From contig NW_020654080.1 in the NCBI RefSeq assembly GCF_003589595.1, positions 7,537,550 through 7,601,549 of the forward strand: 64,000 nt of DNA, written 5' to 3'. Positions 43,272 to 55,272 of the stretch are shown here, in pieces (positions within the stretch are counted from its first letter, which is position 1; every line of letters starts with the position of its first letter). A program made the position numbers and the translations under genes. This stretch comes from Hyposmocoma kahamanoa. Lineage: Eukaryota; Arthropoda; Insecta; Lepidoptera; Cosmopterigidae. The notes beneath the pieces were generated by a model. That model saw nothing but the letters and a program-made list of their open reading frames with translations, was not told the origin of the DNA and searched no databases.

Positions 43272-44149
43272 GTAACGACCCGCGCCATGCAACGCGAGTG
43301 CACCGCGAGGCTACATGAATATGTACGCTGTTGCGTTTGTGTGGAGTTACCATACTTGTCTTATTATACTATGATCCAAGTCACAATATGTCATTGCTAG
43401 ATATTTCGCGGAACTGTTACTTATTACCACCGCCGTAGCTTAATACTCTATTCCTATCCCTAACTAGACATTTGACTTAGCCAGATACCGGACTTGGTCA
43501 TTTATTGGATTACCAGTTGACATTAATCGTAATTATAATGATAGAGTGGACTCACAACTGTTTGTGCTTAGGATATTAATCTATTTGTGGGCAATTAAAT
43601 GTTGAATGAGCTTTGAGAGACAAATCGCTGGATTTCAATGCGGACTGGACAAATTAATTTAATTAATTTACATTGACAATCTTAGTGCAATTTGTTGAGA
43701 TGCCTGACTAGTCTAACGTGTAAAAGTTGACGTTATCGCTTGAGTTTCTTACTCATTCTTAGCAGGCGAATCTGCCTAACGAAGGAATAAAAATATTTTG
43801 AATTATACAAAAAGGCTTATTCGAATAACAATCGATGCCTTGCTTTCTCAAACTCGTATTTTATAAAGAGTGATTATTCAGGAGATTGCAAAATTTCAAT
43901 CTATTTTAAATTTCTTCTCAGGGTGTTAATTTGGATGCATTGTTTTCAGAATAGTTAAAAGCCAGTATGTGAATATGAAGGAAATGTGATGTGAAATCGG
44001 TCTGCAAAATATGTATATACAATCTATTTTTTGCATTTCTGTAATTTGTGCTTTAAGGTACGAGTTTGAGAAAGTAAGGCGACGTAATGTTGGTATACCT
44101 AGATTTAAAAAAAAAACGTTGAAAATTTTAATTTTTTTATTGTTTTTGG
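43272..44149. other. no feature recognised
   Basis: AT-rich; nothing seen. Confidence 0.5.
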
Positions 44150-44275
44150 TACTTACATACAAAGATTGAACAAACAGAAAGAAAGATTTCTATGACCCGA
44201 CTGGATTCGAACCAGCGACTGTTGCCTCAACTCTGCCGAGTTACGGATCGAGCCAGCAGACCTTATACGAATTTC
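44150..44275 (-). mobile_element. tRNA-headed SINE (family B), copy 6
   Basis: Minus strand: GATCCGTAACTCGGCAGAGT (box A region), GGTTCGAATCCAGTCGGGTC (box B), then TTTCTGTTTGTTCAATCTTT. It abuts the T-run of the next SINE-like repeat. Confidence 0.75.
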
Positions 44276-44279
44276 TCTG

Positions 44280-44513
44280 TTTTTTTTTATGATATCAAGT
44301 GACGAACAAGTCGTGCGCCTTGTGGTAAGCGACGCGCCTGTCCATAGCAGCCAGCGCCACTCAGGGCCTTAAATCACAAACATGTGAGGGGCACTACCAC
44401 TGCGCCCGTAATTTCACCAGCACCCTTACCCTACAAAACCGCTTACTGCTTGGTGACTGAAATAGGTAAGGTGGCAGTACCTCCCAGGACGAACTCTGAA
44501 GGAGCTCTACTGC
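44280..44513 (-). mobile_element. SINE-like repeat family A, copy 13
   Basis: T-run, ATATCAAGTGACGAACAAGT, a deletion of the CACCCTGAGACATAAG block, then AATTTCACCAGCACCCTTAC and GAGCTCTACTGC. Confidence 0.85.
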
Positions 44514-44888
44514 TAAAAATGCGTGTTGGTGTTTTCAATTTACTCGTTAGTAAAACTAGCAAAGTATCGAATTTTCTTTATACGAAAGGAATATTATCAT
44601 GCTATAAATATTCTTAGCTCGTCAATATATACTCGTACATAGCAGACAGATGTGGTCCATTTGTTTCAACTGATTGGCCCTTAGGAAGGGATGGTCCTCG
44701 TGATTGTTTCTCGCGAACCCTTCAACGTTGGAATAGATGCGAACTGCCGATGACCTGATAGGCAATCTGCGATCTGATTGATGTTAGCCTGGCTATATTT
44801 TATCTGATACTTCAGGATCTTGAGATGAAAAATACCATAAATGTTGCATTAGGAAATCAATTGTTTTGAAATAGGCGAGAAATTATAA

Positions 44889-45058
44889 TTTTTTTTGATG
44901 ATTGTAAAGTGATGGGACCCATAATAGTTGCATTCACGCACGTAACTGTAAATCGCATAGATCTGAGGGACACTGCGTCAGCGCGCGTCTTCTGGGGACA
45001 TAAAGGTGATAAGTGCCATGTACCTGTAGTTTCACCAGCAGTCTTACTTTTAAACCAT
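44889..45058 (-). mobile_element. SINE-like repeat family A, copy 14, diverged
   Basis: T-run, GTGATGGGACC, ATAGATCTGAGGGACACTGC, GTTTCACCAGCAGTCTTAC; 5' part missing. The most diverged copy in the window. Confidence 0.65.
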
Positions 45059-48000
45059 TTCCAGCTTCGGGATTTTATAATCAAATAAATGTTTTTGATA
45101 ATGTAAATTGTCATAAAATAAATAAAAATTTTGTCAGTTATTTCCAAAATAATAATCGCGTTTCTAAAAGAAGTTGCAAGCAAATGTTGTTATTATAGGA
45201 TTATAACGAATAATTCCAAATTATTATCCCACATCGAATTTGTTCTAGGCACTAAACTTTCAATCCCACACCGCGACAGTAGGTAATGTTTTATACCGTT
45301 TTTGCAATATTTCTGCCTTAGCCCGTTCATTTGTTTCCCGTGCCGTGGCGCGTCTAGGATTTATTTGCAGGCAACATTATCTCGTCCCTTCAAAGTGACT
45401 AACATGGTACATGCGATATATTCATATTAATGTTAGCAAGGCACCTTATTCATATTTTACGCACAACAGATTGTGTGTAATAATTGGACATGCGTCAAGC
45501 GTGTCACGGTAATGTGCCCATAAGTTAGCCGGGGGCCCCGGGCGCGTGTCATTATGCCAATCTCGACAATTGAGCCCCACCGCCCGCCGTCGACATGATC
45601 TATGAGGTGATGTTATGAGCAGTACTAGCTGCTGCTCAAATTAGACTCGCTCAACCAGCGGCGTAAACATCTCTGACAGATTGTCCAATAGTCATACGTA
45701 AATTCTCACGCATTTTCGGATAGTCCTAATACAGTCGTTAATAAAAAGACCCAGACAGTACGATGACATTTGAAATCAATTATACGATGTAAAAAAAATC
45801 CAGGTTCTTATGTGGCGCCTAACATAATTCTCATCAACATAATTAATCGGTGACTCAACCACTAAACCAACATTACCGGTTTCGGTGGATACGTTGACAT
45901 TTTTGAACAAATTGTATTAAAATAAATAATAGGCTTCATTGATACCTGTAAATATTATTACAGACGCAGCGGCGTGGCGTTCACACCCACCGGTGCCATC
46001 GTTTGATTAAGAACGAGCTAATGAAATTAATAACCGTGGAGCACAAAGTCTAGCGTCTCCTTCGCTCTGACAAATGACCGAGTGTAATTTCACACGGCCC
46101 GTAATAACAAGTTGTTGTTCATCCTTTATGTGCCTTGGAGCACACGAGGATTTGAGATGAGCGCTTTTTCATGAGCTACTTCGTAATGGCTAACGGGTTC
46201 TCTAACTGATTCGGTTATGTTACAGGTATTTTGTTTTAGAAAACAGGTTGCAACACTCTGCGAGCATAATTGCCTGGTGCAAAATTACACCTATTGATAA
46301 TATCCTATAACATCTATCTCCATAAACCCTTGCTCTCGTTATTCCACCTTAGGTGTTACAAGCACTAACGGGTGATATAGTGGTATCATAGCAAGTGCAG
46401 GATGGTGTTTATCATAGTGCACTTGCTTCGACGCGGACGGGACGCACGGAAATGAGATCGTCGTTGGGCCAGGCGCGGGCGCAGCAACGATAAATCTGCC
46501 GCACTTAACTCGCAACCGGTAAATAACTATGGGATTTCCGCGTGCGAGCGCCTCGGCATAAATCTATGCCCGCATTGTGATATTGTGTTGCCATTATGCG
46601 ACTCCGGGTACACTGGACGTCACATAAATATTCGGCGTGAGACGTGTGCGTGGCGACGTGTCACTTGCAAAACAAGCAGCTATTGCAACTACGTGTCCCT
46701 CTTTATACTGGCATTTAGACACCTTCCTTAACGATTATTCAATTTTTTTGAAATATATTTTGAAATACTTTCGAAGTCAACAAAATCTTTGAGCGTTTGA
46801 ATGCTGATTTCGTTCCATCTGCGATTCCATGATTATTTCCCGATTTAGTCAATAGAATTGGCACTTGAGCAAAAGGGGAAACTTTCATGTCATTTCCTTT
46901 CCTTATATAAACAAAGGCCAGAAGATTCCCAAGGGTCTTTAGAACGTGCAAGCCAATTCTGTCATCGAAGTTGCCTTTTGCACGTCCTAATAGGGTAGGT
47001 ATGCGGTGATCGCGATCGCACCGACGAACGAGCGATGCTACACGTGTTCGAAACAAAATTACCATTATTATCGATCATCTCGCGCCGGCGTCTCGTAACG
47101 ACCCTCAATAGGCGCGAGCGGAGTCGAATCTTATCGGAGAGAAGACGTAGCGAGCGAGCTTCGAGCGCCCTCGCCACGTCCCGTTACGGTCATCTACCAA
47201 TTTGCGCCATGTTTATTTTGTTGAATTCACTACCCATAGGGTGAATGACACCTCATTCAAATCTCCAGTCGCCATTGCCATCAGCGCGGTCGCGTCACTC
47301 AACCTATCTCAACCGTGTGGCTGACGGCCCAGCGACCAACAAATCTCGCTTTAATCACCCGCTAGCCACGGAACGAGCCATCATCCTTAACTACAGTGAT
47401 AACCCACTCTTACTGCACACGTTTAATGCTTCACAGAAAATTGAATTGTAATTGCACTCTAGAGAAATGCTAAACGGCCCATTCTTTCGTGATTGTATGT
47501 TGTCTCGAGTACCGTCTAATCCCGTCGGTGCTTACGCCAATTATTGCATATTAACCGAATTGAATTCGCTTGTGCGATAGTATTTTATATTTTCATTAAA
47601 TTATTATTGTGTGTAGGATATGTTGAGCTGTGATTAATGGGTGTGTTGTGTTCGCTTAGCTCGTTCTGTGCGAATTATTGAGTCCGCTTTGTTACTCTGT
47701 CAGTTCGATGCTAATTTTATTTAGTGGCCATGAAATTGGATACTGCATTTTGTTCGTTGTCCACATTTCAACTTCAATGATAATTTGTATTGAAATGTTT
47801 AATGTGCAATAACATTTATTATTTTGCTTGTGGTTATCACTTAAATCGTTTTTGAAGGCAATAAAATGGTAAAAGACTCTATTTGCACATGTAACGACGT
47901 TTTGCTTTTATCCTTATCCTTCAGATACTTGCAAATATGATAAGGAGCAATAATATTGGTAGGTAATTGAATTGAAACGACAAGCACATGTACTATTCCT

Positions 48001-48465
48001 AAATGTATAATTCCTTTTGTATCATTTTACTAAATAGTAATTACAAAAATAATACAATATATTTTGATGCGAAAATGTTGTAGTAGGGTGCGTTCTCAGG
48101 TTTCGCAGTTAGTAAATGTTTCGAGGCTCTCGCCAAGTCTACCACACCCGTATCCATATTAATAAGCGACAAAACATTTAAGGGCATGCGTGCTTTCGCG
48201 CGACATCGTTAGGGAATGCGATGCGTAAATCCGGCCACTGGATATGCAGTACAAAGTTGTTTATAGTACTTTCGGCCCATCTCTGCTATTTACAATGCAG
48301 CCTCGACGTGGTAAGTTTCTACTAATGCTCTCCGAGAATTGCGTGGTTTGTAGCGAGTTAGTGTTATCGCTAGTTCTAGCGTTTTATGCGTTTTGTTCTG
48401 AAATCTGTTGTTAACGTTCTTTACATTGTCATATATTCCTAGCTTTAGACGTTTACAGTATTATG
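45059..48465. other. 3.4-kb block without recognised repeats; candidate regulatory or conserved non-coding DNA
   Basis: I find none of the window's repeat families here. Patches are GC-richer than the rest (about 45520-45610, 46430-46680, 46960-47200). At 46019-46029 there is TAATGAAATTA, a TAAT-N3-ATTA palindrome as bound by paired-class homeodomain dimers (known motif class). No ORF with recognisable similarity: frames of 60-110 codons at 46.7-47.4 kb overlap in several frames, as expected from composition. Function is inference. Confidence 0.35.
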
Positions 48466-49179
48466 CAGGGTGCTAAAAAATTCGGTACGGATAATATTCG
48501 AGTCGACAGTTTGCATCAGAAGGATCAATTTAAAATACAAATTTAATAAAGCACTTCTTGTGCCATTGTTTAATTTTATTTTCCCGTGCAAAAATAAAAA
48601 ATGAATTTAGAATTCTGTCTAAACACAATTATATATGATACTAATACAAACATCGTAACATTGATATTCTTGTATATTATATCAACTTATTCTGTGATAC
48701 TTAGAAACAGTACTGTAATGTGTAGTTATTATAATTTTTATGTGCAATAAAAATATTTCATTCATTCGTTACTTTTAATTATGAAGTGACTAATAATAGT
48801 CTTTATGACTGATGAAAAGATAACATTAAAGTGGTTTTAATAATTAAGTTGTGTTTAGTAATTAACGTGCTTTTTTTATCAATTTTTTCCGGATCAAAAT
48901 TGCGTATTTATTTATTTTTTCCAAACAAAGTAACCGCGAACACGGCATCGGCATCCGTCAAAAACCTGAAACGTTCATTGGTGTTTGAAAAAACTTAATA
49001 TACGCGATTTGGATCCGAAAAAATAATTTCATTTCCAACGTGTCTGAATCACGAAAATCTAAGAACTCGGTTTGTTTTCTTAAATTTCTCGAAAAACTAA
49101 TATACATAAATGAAACTTGGTTATAATGAGATAAGTAGTTGGCTTTAAAAGTATCCGTACCTGATTTGTCAGCACCCTG
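48466..49179. mobile_element. 714-bp element with CAGGGTGCT inverted ends
   Basis: CAGGGTGCT, then about 28 bp of similarity (ACAAATC/AAAATTC, GGTACGGATA), at both ends in inverse orientation. CAGGGTG is a common start for insect DNA elements. No transposase frame; internal block TATACGCGATTTGGATCCGA is shared with the 116-bp insert at 17437. TA-rich flanks but no exact duplication. Confidence 0.6.
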
Positions 49180-49828
49180 TATATGTATAACCACCAATCT
49201 CCTTCAGACTACGTAGTTTCAACTACTTTAAATTGCGGACAATCTTTTTTTTCTTAGTGCAATTTTAGCCCTTTCCTACCTTTGGTATTAATTTCTTTTG
49301 ACACATACCGATAAATATGACAACTATTAATCATCATATACATATCTATACTTGAAAATTAACGTGGTGAGTGTTAAAAATAACTTTATAAAAATTTTGG
49401 ATCATTCAAAAATATTTCACTCTATACTTAACTCTCTATAAATGTCATTTAATTTGTTTGAAAAACTATTCTGTCAAATCATTACGGAAACAACAGCGCT
49501 CTGATTGGCCAGCCCGAATTCGAAACAACTGACGGGTGTCGTCAATTGTTTCAATTGTATTTTGTTAACTTGAGTTATAAAATTATTTTTTACTTTTTAC
49601 TTTTATACTTTTATGATGGACGAAAATTTGAAAATTATATATTTAATTACCGATGAAATGTGATTCCGTTTGTTTTGTAATTAGATATTTTGCTGTTTTT
49701 CCCACACCACCGAATGGAACAGCCCCCCATTGTTAGAGATATTATCTTTATTACAATAAATACAGAACAATTTTGGAATATACTCAGTTGTTGGCGCTGT
49801 ACTATTTCTTTCTAATTTATGATTTCAG
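49180..49828. other. no feature recognised; possible intron 5' of the next exon
   Basis: AT-rich; the end (CTAATTTATGATTTCAG) is a plausible splice acceptor. Confidence 0.45.
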
Positions 49829-50034
49829 CGCAAACCAGAGTTGATATTTAAAAGTGATATAAGGCCCACTTGCCTGATGAGTTGCCAGGGATGGATGGCC
49901 CTTATTTCGTTTCTATTTCTGGTTATGTACTCGATGACTTACAACAATGATGACGTAAAAAAATCGTATTTTAGCGATAAAAAATATTTGAGCAGACAGA
50001 CCGAAAAGCATGGAAATTTAACTCAACTACATCA
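49829..50034 (+). CDS. candidate exon encoding a single membrane-spanning segment
   Basis: Acceptor TATGATTTCAG before 49829 and donor GTAAGT at 50035. The open frame gives 68 codons: KPELIFKSDIRPTCLMSCQ, a hydrophobic stretch GWMALISFLFLVMYSMTY, then a polar, Lys-rich stretch (DDVKKSYFSDKKYLSRQTEK). A short basic lead, one transmembrane helix and a polar stem suit a type II membrane protein such as a Golgi enzyme, but there is no family motif. Partner exons not found in compatible phase (this exon leaves two bases over). The real exon may be a chance ORF. Confidence 0.35.
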
Positions 50035-50703
50035 GTAAGTATTTTCTTATAAAATTGGCTCTTACGTATGCAATATAGTAGATTATTGCAGAGGCTGGGA
50101 AGTAAGGGATTCCTGGACGAGTATGAGTTACAAGGACGAGCGCCAGTGAGGCCTTGTATTAATACGAGTCAAGCAATCCCCGTTCCCGCCGAGGCATGTA
50201 TGTATATAATTTTTCTCAAACAATGCGAGGAAATAATAAAAGACTAAAGAGAGGAAGATGTATAATAGAAAAAGTAAAAAAATATTAACTAACATTCAAA
50301 TATATACAATACAGTTGCTAAAAGAAAATGTTATTGTTTTTCCAGGTACATTAATCATTAAAGTAGTATGCTGTACTTCTGATGTTGTGTTTGAATTTAT
50401 CAATTACTATGTTTTCGTTATTGCTCTTCTCACCAGCATTCATTTTTGCGACCAAAATACAAAAAAGACGATAAAACAAAAGAATACCAAAACACTCTGG
50501 TCTAAATAAATGTTACCGCCATTTTAATTTTTTTTAAGTAAGCAGTAGAGGTAGATATTTTTAATTCTCGCAGTTATGAACACTGGCAGTTGGCTGTATG
50601 AGTTTTTCTTTTGCCTGTTTACATAATTGATTATTAGTATTAGTAGATAGATTTAAAAGTTTAGAAAAGAGGATATTAATGGATTTTCATACCTACTTTG
50701 CAG
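50035..50703. other. no confident feature
   Basis: Possible acceptor TTGTTTTTCCAG at about 50345 followed by a 54-codon frame (TLIIKVVCCTSDVVFEF...), but phase does not fit the previous exon. GC-richer patch at 50095-50205 without partner. Confidence 0.35.
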
Positions 50704-50936
50704 GCCTTGGCCGGGAAGAAGTCGCATGGTGCATAAATGACACACAACACAATACAACTTTCCGTGTTCGTTTTTTGAAAGTAATACAAACATTTCCGAG
50801 CATGTTTGAGAAAAGTATATATATATGCAACTTAACATTTTCAGTGTATCCTAACGGTGCGTGCGACCAAACTCAATCGGTTTGCACTATTTATGTTATT
50901 GATAATCCGACACGACCCAAACAACCTGTTTCATAA
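50704..50936 (+). CDS. candidate terminal exon with N-glycosylation sites
   Basis: Acceptor CCTACTTTGCAG before 50704; open to a TAA at 50934. Reads LGREEVAWCINDTQHNTTFR, SIYICNLTFSVYPNGACDQ and CTIYVIDNPTRPKQPVS. Three N-x-S/T sites (NDT, NTT, NLT) and four cysteines suggest an extracellular domain if real. An internal TTTTCAG/GTAATA pair could split it into two exons. I do not recognise the family, and phase does not match 49829-50034 directly. Confidence 0.3.
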
Positions 50937-51205
50937 ATCGGTACACTTATCAGCTCAAGTTCCGCTGTTTGTGGTGGTGTCGAGAATAAAGATTACGTAG
51001 TAGACGATTTTAGAGTTTATTGAAGAATTTGGTATCCTGTTGCACCCTAACGTAACCTGTCTTTTACATTGGTTTCTGTGTATTTTTTAATACATATACG
51101 AAATAGGGTTGTTCTGGAAGTTTCACGACTAAATGATATTGCGACTTTTTGAAATAGTTTGTTAAATAAAGGTTATTATTGCTATAATTCAGCAGTATTT
51201 TAGTA

Positions 51206-51321
51206 GCAGTACAGCTTCTTGTGAAAGAGTTCGTCCAGGGAAGTATAGTCACCTTACCTATTTCTGCTGCCAAGTGGTAATGTGAGTCTTATCGCGTTCC
51301 GGTTTTGAAGGGTAAGGGTAC
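51206..51321 (+). mobile_element. SINE-like repeat family A, copy 15, 5' part
   Basis: GCAGTACAGCTTCTTGTGAA to GAAGGGTAAGGGTA; the rest is replaced by a (CA/CG)n microsatellite. Confidence 0.8.
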
Positions 51322-51372
51322 GGGCACGCGCACACGCGCACACGCGCACACGCGCACACACGCACACACACA
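51322..51372 (+). repeat. (CACACG)n/(CA)n microsatellite
   Basis: Alternating CACACGCG and CACA units, purine-pyrimidine alternating throughout (potential Z-DNA). Confidence 0.9.
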
Positions 51373-51460
51373 TTTATGCTCATATCTGTCCTGTGTGTGA
51401 TATGTCCCGCGTATCCGAATTAAAAAATATTGTAAATCGAATAATGTAAATGATATTTTA

Positions 51461-51743
51461 TCCGACTTTAAAAAAGGAGGTTCTCAATTTCTTTGTTTTT
51501 TTTGTGTATGTAACGCGATTACACTGACATTTGTGAACCGATTAAGATGAATCTTTTCTTTTGTTAGAATAGGGTAGTGACCCCAGTAGTGGTCCCTTTT
51601 AAATTTGAAATAAATATTCAACCTGTAAGGGTAGGTAAATTAGGGGTTGAATCCAGTTTCACTCACTTTCCGTTAACCGATTTAAATAAAACTTAGCAAA
51701 TAGATGTAATTCCACAACCTTTTGAGGTCGATTTCTTTTTTTT
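51461..51743 (+). mobile_element. CGACTTC-type MITE, copy 6
   Basis: TCCGACTTTAAAAAAGGAGG, GTGAACCGATTAAGATGAAT, GTGGTCCCTTTTAAATTTG, CACTTTCCGTTAACCGATTT and TTTTGAGGTCGATTTC. Confidence 0.8.
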
Positions 51744-52230
51744 ATAAATAAGTTATAATATTCGTATTATACATTTCCACATTAATTACCTGGTCTCCAA
51801 ATTTGGGAATTTCCTGTATGAGTAACAACGAAATTCACTCCAAGGCACTACGCTGAACACCCAGACCAGAAACAATTTGAAGAGTTCTAAAGGTCGTCAT
51901 ATTGTAAAAGAGAAACGCATTAATTTTATCAGAGAACAAGTATTTCAACAATCGAATCCCTCATTAGTGTTTGCTTAAGAGGTCGTAAAATTAGCCACAC
52001 GGCTTGTGGTCGCACGCGAACTAATCGCGGGCACTAAACCGATCTGCCGCGTGAGAAAACAGTCTGCACCAAAGATGGTTCGTGCTGCCTTTCACACACT
52101 TCCTACCTTTTTCTGTCAATCTTTTGAATTCCGATTAATGTTCGCGGATAATCGTCGATACTAAAATTGATTCTTGCGAGAAAATTTCACAGTCGATAGG
52201 CTCAGTAAAGTCGTCAATATTTTAGTCATA
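51744..52230. other. no feature recognised
   Basis: No repeat match; nothing seen. Confidence 0.5.
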
Positions 52231-52535
52231 CTATGATTCAGATAGAAACAGTGATGTTAATTCCTTTTTTTCGCTTGTCGTATCGATGGCATACACTTTA
52301 ATGCTTGCCATCGTGGTGAAGGATTCGAGAATTTGCAAATAAGCCTGACGGTATTCGCCGATTGTAGCTGCACCCCATTTCTGTTGTCTGCCCATCTGTT
52401 TTGTCGGAGCCAACATGTAATGCCGCGAAGATTTTGTTTTGCATGCTCGGTTAGGTGGTATTTTGATTTATCTGTCTGGATTTTATTAAGTGTTTTCTTG
52501 ATGTATTGTTTTTCTAATGGGGCTGACATGTTCAA
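52231..52535 (-). CDS. two overlapping protein-like frames, function unknown
   Basis: Frame 1 (52535-52257) starts MNMSAPLEKQYIKKTLNKIQ, DKSKYHLTEHAKQNLRGIT; frame 2 (52416-52231) continues MLAPTKQMGRQQKWGAAT, EYRQAYLQILESFTTMASI, SEKKELTSLFLSES. The first half of frame 1 and all of frame 2 look the more protein-like, so this may be one ~100-codon ORF with a frameshift near 52415. There is no intron signal and no recognised domain. Could be a decayed retrogene, a transferred gene or chance. Confidence 0.3.
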
Positions 52536-53224
52536 TAACGATCAAAGCGCCTGAATAAATAAAGAATAAAAAAAACGTAAACATAAACAACAAAGTTTTA
52601 GGAGGAATGATAATGATTTTGTATTGATATTAATTTAATTAAAATTTTAATTGCGTGAAAACAAAGTAAGGAGGCTACTAAAGGAAATAGTTCTTAATTA
52701 AACCCACCGTTTCTTGAATGTATCGCAATTAAGAGCACCCAATATAGAACCTTTCAAAGTAATGCCATTTAGGTTAGATAGTATTACGTTACGTGCGAAC
52801 AGTCTCTCAAAACGTAATGACATTTACATCGCCGATTTCAACCGGTACTCCTCGACTCCTGGTAATTAGATCGTAACTCTATACCTACACTCGTTACTGC
52901 ATTCTAGACGTGGGACGCCAAATTGTATTGAAGGTTTTGTAACTATATTATTTACCGCGTGGTAATGAGTGTCTTCGTCTTGTTTCAGTTTTCTCCGTCT
53001 TTTAAACGATTGCCTTCAGCTATTTAATTTTCTATTCCGTATACATTTCGCCTTTTCCTTTACTTTTCTCCATAGTCTTTTACAAACGTTTTTATACTGG
53101 CCATTAGTTATGGTACTTCCACTGCCTTCATCTATTGAGACTATGTTATTAAATTATCGAAGACCCTGTCTAATAAATACCTATGTATTATCGAAACACC
53201 ATCATTACAAAAGAATGAAACTTC
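52536..53224. other. no feature recognised
   Basis: AT-rich; nothing confident. Confidence 0.5.
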
Positions 53225-53528
53225 TTTTTTTGCGATACCAAGTCACGGGACGAACAAGTCGAGCGCCTGGTGGAAAGCGACACACCTGTCCATAATAGTT
53301 GCAGTGCCACTCAGAGCTTTAAATCGCAAATATCTGAGGGGCACTCCCACTGCGTCCGTCACTCTGAGACATAAGTTGACAAGTCCCATATGCCTGTAAT
53401 TTCACCAGCACCCTTACTCTTCAAAACCGGAATACAGTAATGATCACATTAATGCTTGACGGCAGAAATAGGTAATGTAATGTGGCAGTACTTCACTGGA
53501 CGAACGCTTTCACAAGGAGCCATACTTA
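53225..53528 (-). mobile_element. SINE-like repeat family A, copy 16, best full-length copy
   Basis: T-run, ATACCAAGTCACGGGACGAA, GTTGCAGTGCCACTCAGAGC, CACTCTGAGACATAAGTTG, TTTCACCAGCACCCTTACTC, GACGGCAGAAATAGGTAATG, CTTTCACAAGGAGCCATACT: all blocks of the family in order, about 300 bp. Confidence 0.9.
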
Positions 53529-54913
53529 GTATGGCTTCAGGTTTAGACCTGAAGGCTTTATTTCGAAAAAATGTGTGACGAAAACGATGGAAATAAATTA
53601 ATAGTGTTTTTATGTCGTAATGTAATTTAAAATTTTTTAAAGGTGTATTTTTTATTCGTGCGTGATTTATATATTTATGTTTTTCCAAGTGAATTCATTT
53701 GAGTCCCATCAAATACATTATTGCATATATTAATCTTTTTCTAGCGTCAAAAAAGTTTAGGAGGCTTATAATAGCTGTAAATAATAGACCATCATCAACA
53801 TGTTTATGTTACGTATGTCTACTTACCTCCTTAACTACAGTACAAAACTTATCAATAATAAAGTCAACTTATAAAAGTACATTCTGATACTCACAAATGT
53901 ATCTGTATACAAAATTTACATTTCATTTCGGAGTCCGATAGCCAACTTCACTACAGCGATGAAACGTTAGGTACCTCCATTATAAAATTATCAATGTTTA
54001 TGTTGTGCTTTATCATATATTTTTACTATGTAATTTTATCTTGTGCACTTAACGATTGTTTATAACTGATAATGTTTATAGCAATGAGGAAATTATTATT
54101 GTCTCGCAGAAAATTACGATATGTTTTGACGAGATATCGCACTCTGGTGTCGATTTAATTATATCTTCTCTTTGGCTACTTTGTATACAGTTAGGAATTT
54201 TCCATGAATCATCGTTTGCTTAATTATTTGTTTTTAATGTATTTTTTTTATTATTTGCATTCATTGTAGGTATCATTATGATTAATTATGAGACCCTTTA
54301 AAGATTCTCCATCACATCACAATGGCATTCGTTTATTAATCATTAATTCTTTATCTCACTCTGTCTCTACATAGGTATGTGGAGAAACATGAGTAAACAT
54401 CACAAAAAATAGATATGTACAATAATTAGAAAAAAATCGAGTGTTTTTGTAAGATAACGCTTTCGCTAAAGTAAAAGTCGCATAAAGTTAGGATTCTCCT
54501 GATCGGATCAATACAGGTTCTGTTGTTAACTTTCTCAAAGAGATTAGTGCTGATAAAAACGTATTGGTGTCAGATCGTACCGGCTGTGCTGTACCTGAAA
54601 GCGCATGTACTGCACCTATCGCAGACACGGGCTAAGGGCTAAGCAAACATTCGTTAGAAGACACTCCAAGATTTAAGAGGATAAATTCTTTAATACCAAA
54701 ATTATTTATATTATCGAATACACGAGACTTGGCTATAACAAGACTACTTTGACTATCAAAGGAGCTAGGAGTTATGTATTGCTCTAATTGAAGTGTCTTT
54801 CTTTTCTTGTCTATGTCTTGTCTTTTTTGGGATTTTAAATCGTACAGCTTCAGCGGCTTAATAGAAGTAAATGTTAGTTCATCTTGAATCTTTCAGCGTA
54901 GTCTTGGTATATA
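53529..54913. other. 1.4 kb without recognised features
   Basis: AT-rich; no ORF over 62 codons with plausible content. Confidence 0.55.
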
Positions 54914-55272
54914 TCGCACCCTTAGTAATATAAGGGCACAATCCAAAAAAAGTACATTTTTGGGAAATCGCGTATTAAGATTCTGGATTCCTACATTACA
55001 CCTATTTTTTCAAATAACATGCTTATTATTTAAGTTATAAATATGAAATTTGGCAGATTTGTTCTTTGATAAATGTATTATAAATAGCAATAAAAAAAAT
55101 AAAAAAAAGTTAAAAAACACTTTCAAGTTAGACCCATATAGTACAAAAAATATAACAGAAATATGGAGCTATTTAAGTTTGATCCCATTTATTATTTAAG
55201 TCCCTATCAATTCCCAAATTTCCCAAAAATCTACTTTTTTTGGATTGTGCCCTTATATTACTAAGGGTGCGA
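54914..55272. mobile_element. 359-bp MITE with ~58-bp inverted repeats and TA duplication
   Basis: TCGCACCCTTAGTAATATAA at the left and its exact complement at the right, continuing through GGGCACAATCCAAAAAAAGT for about 58 bp with one or two mismatches. TA at 54912-54913 and 55273-55274. Non-coding AT-rich centre. The TA duplication points to mobilisation by a Tc1/mariner-type transposase, but its ends differ from those of the resident mariner. Confidence 0.85.
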
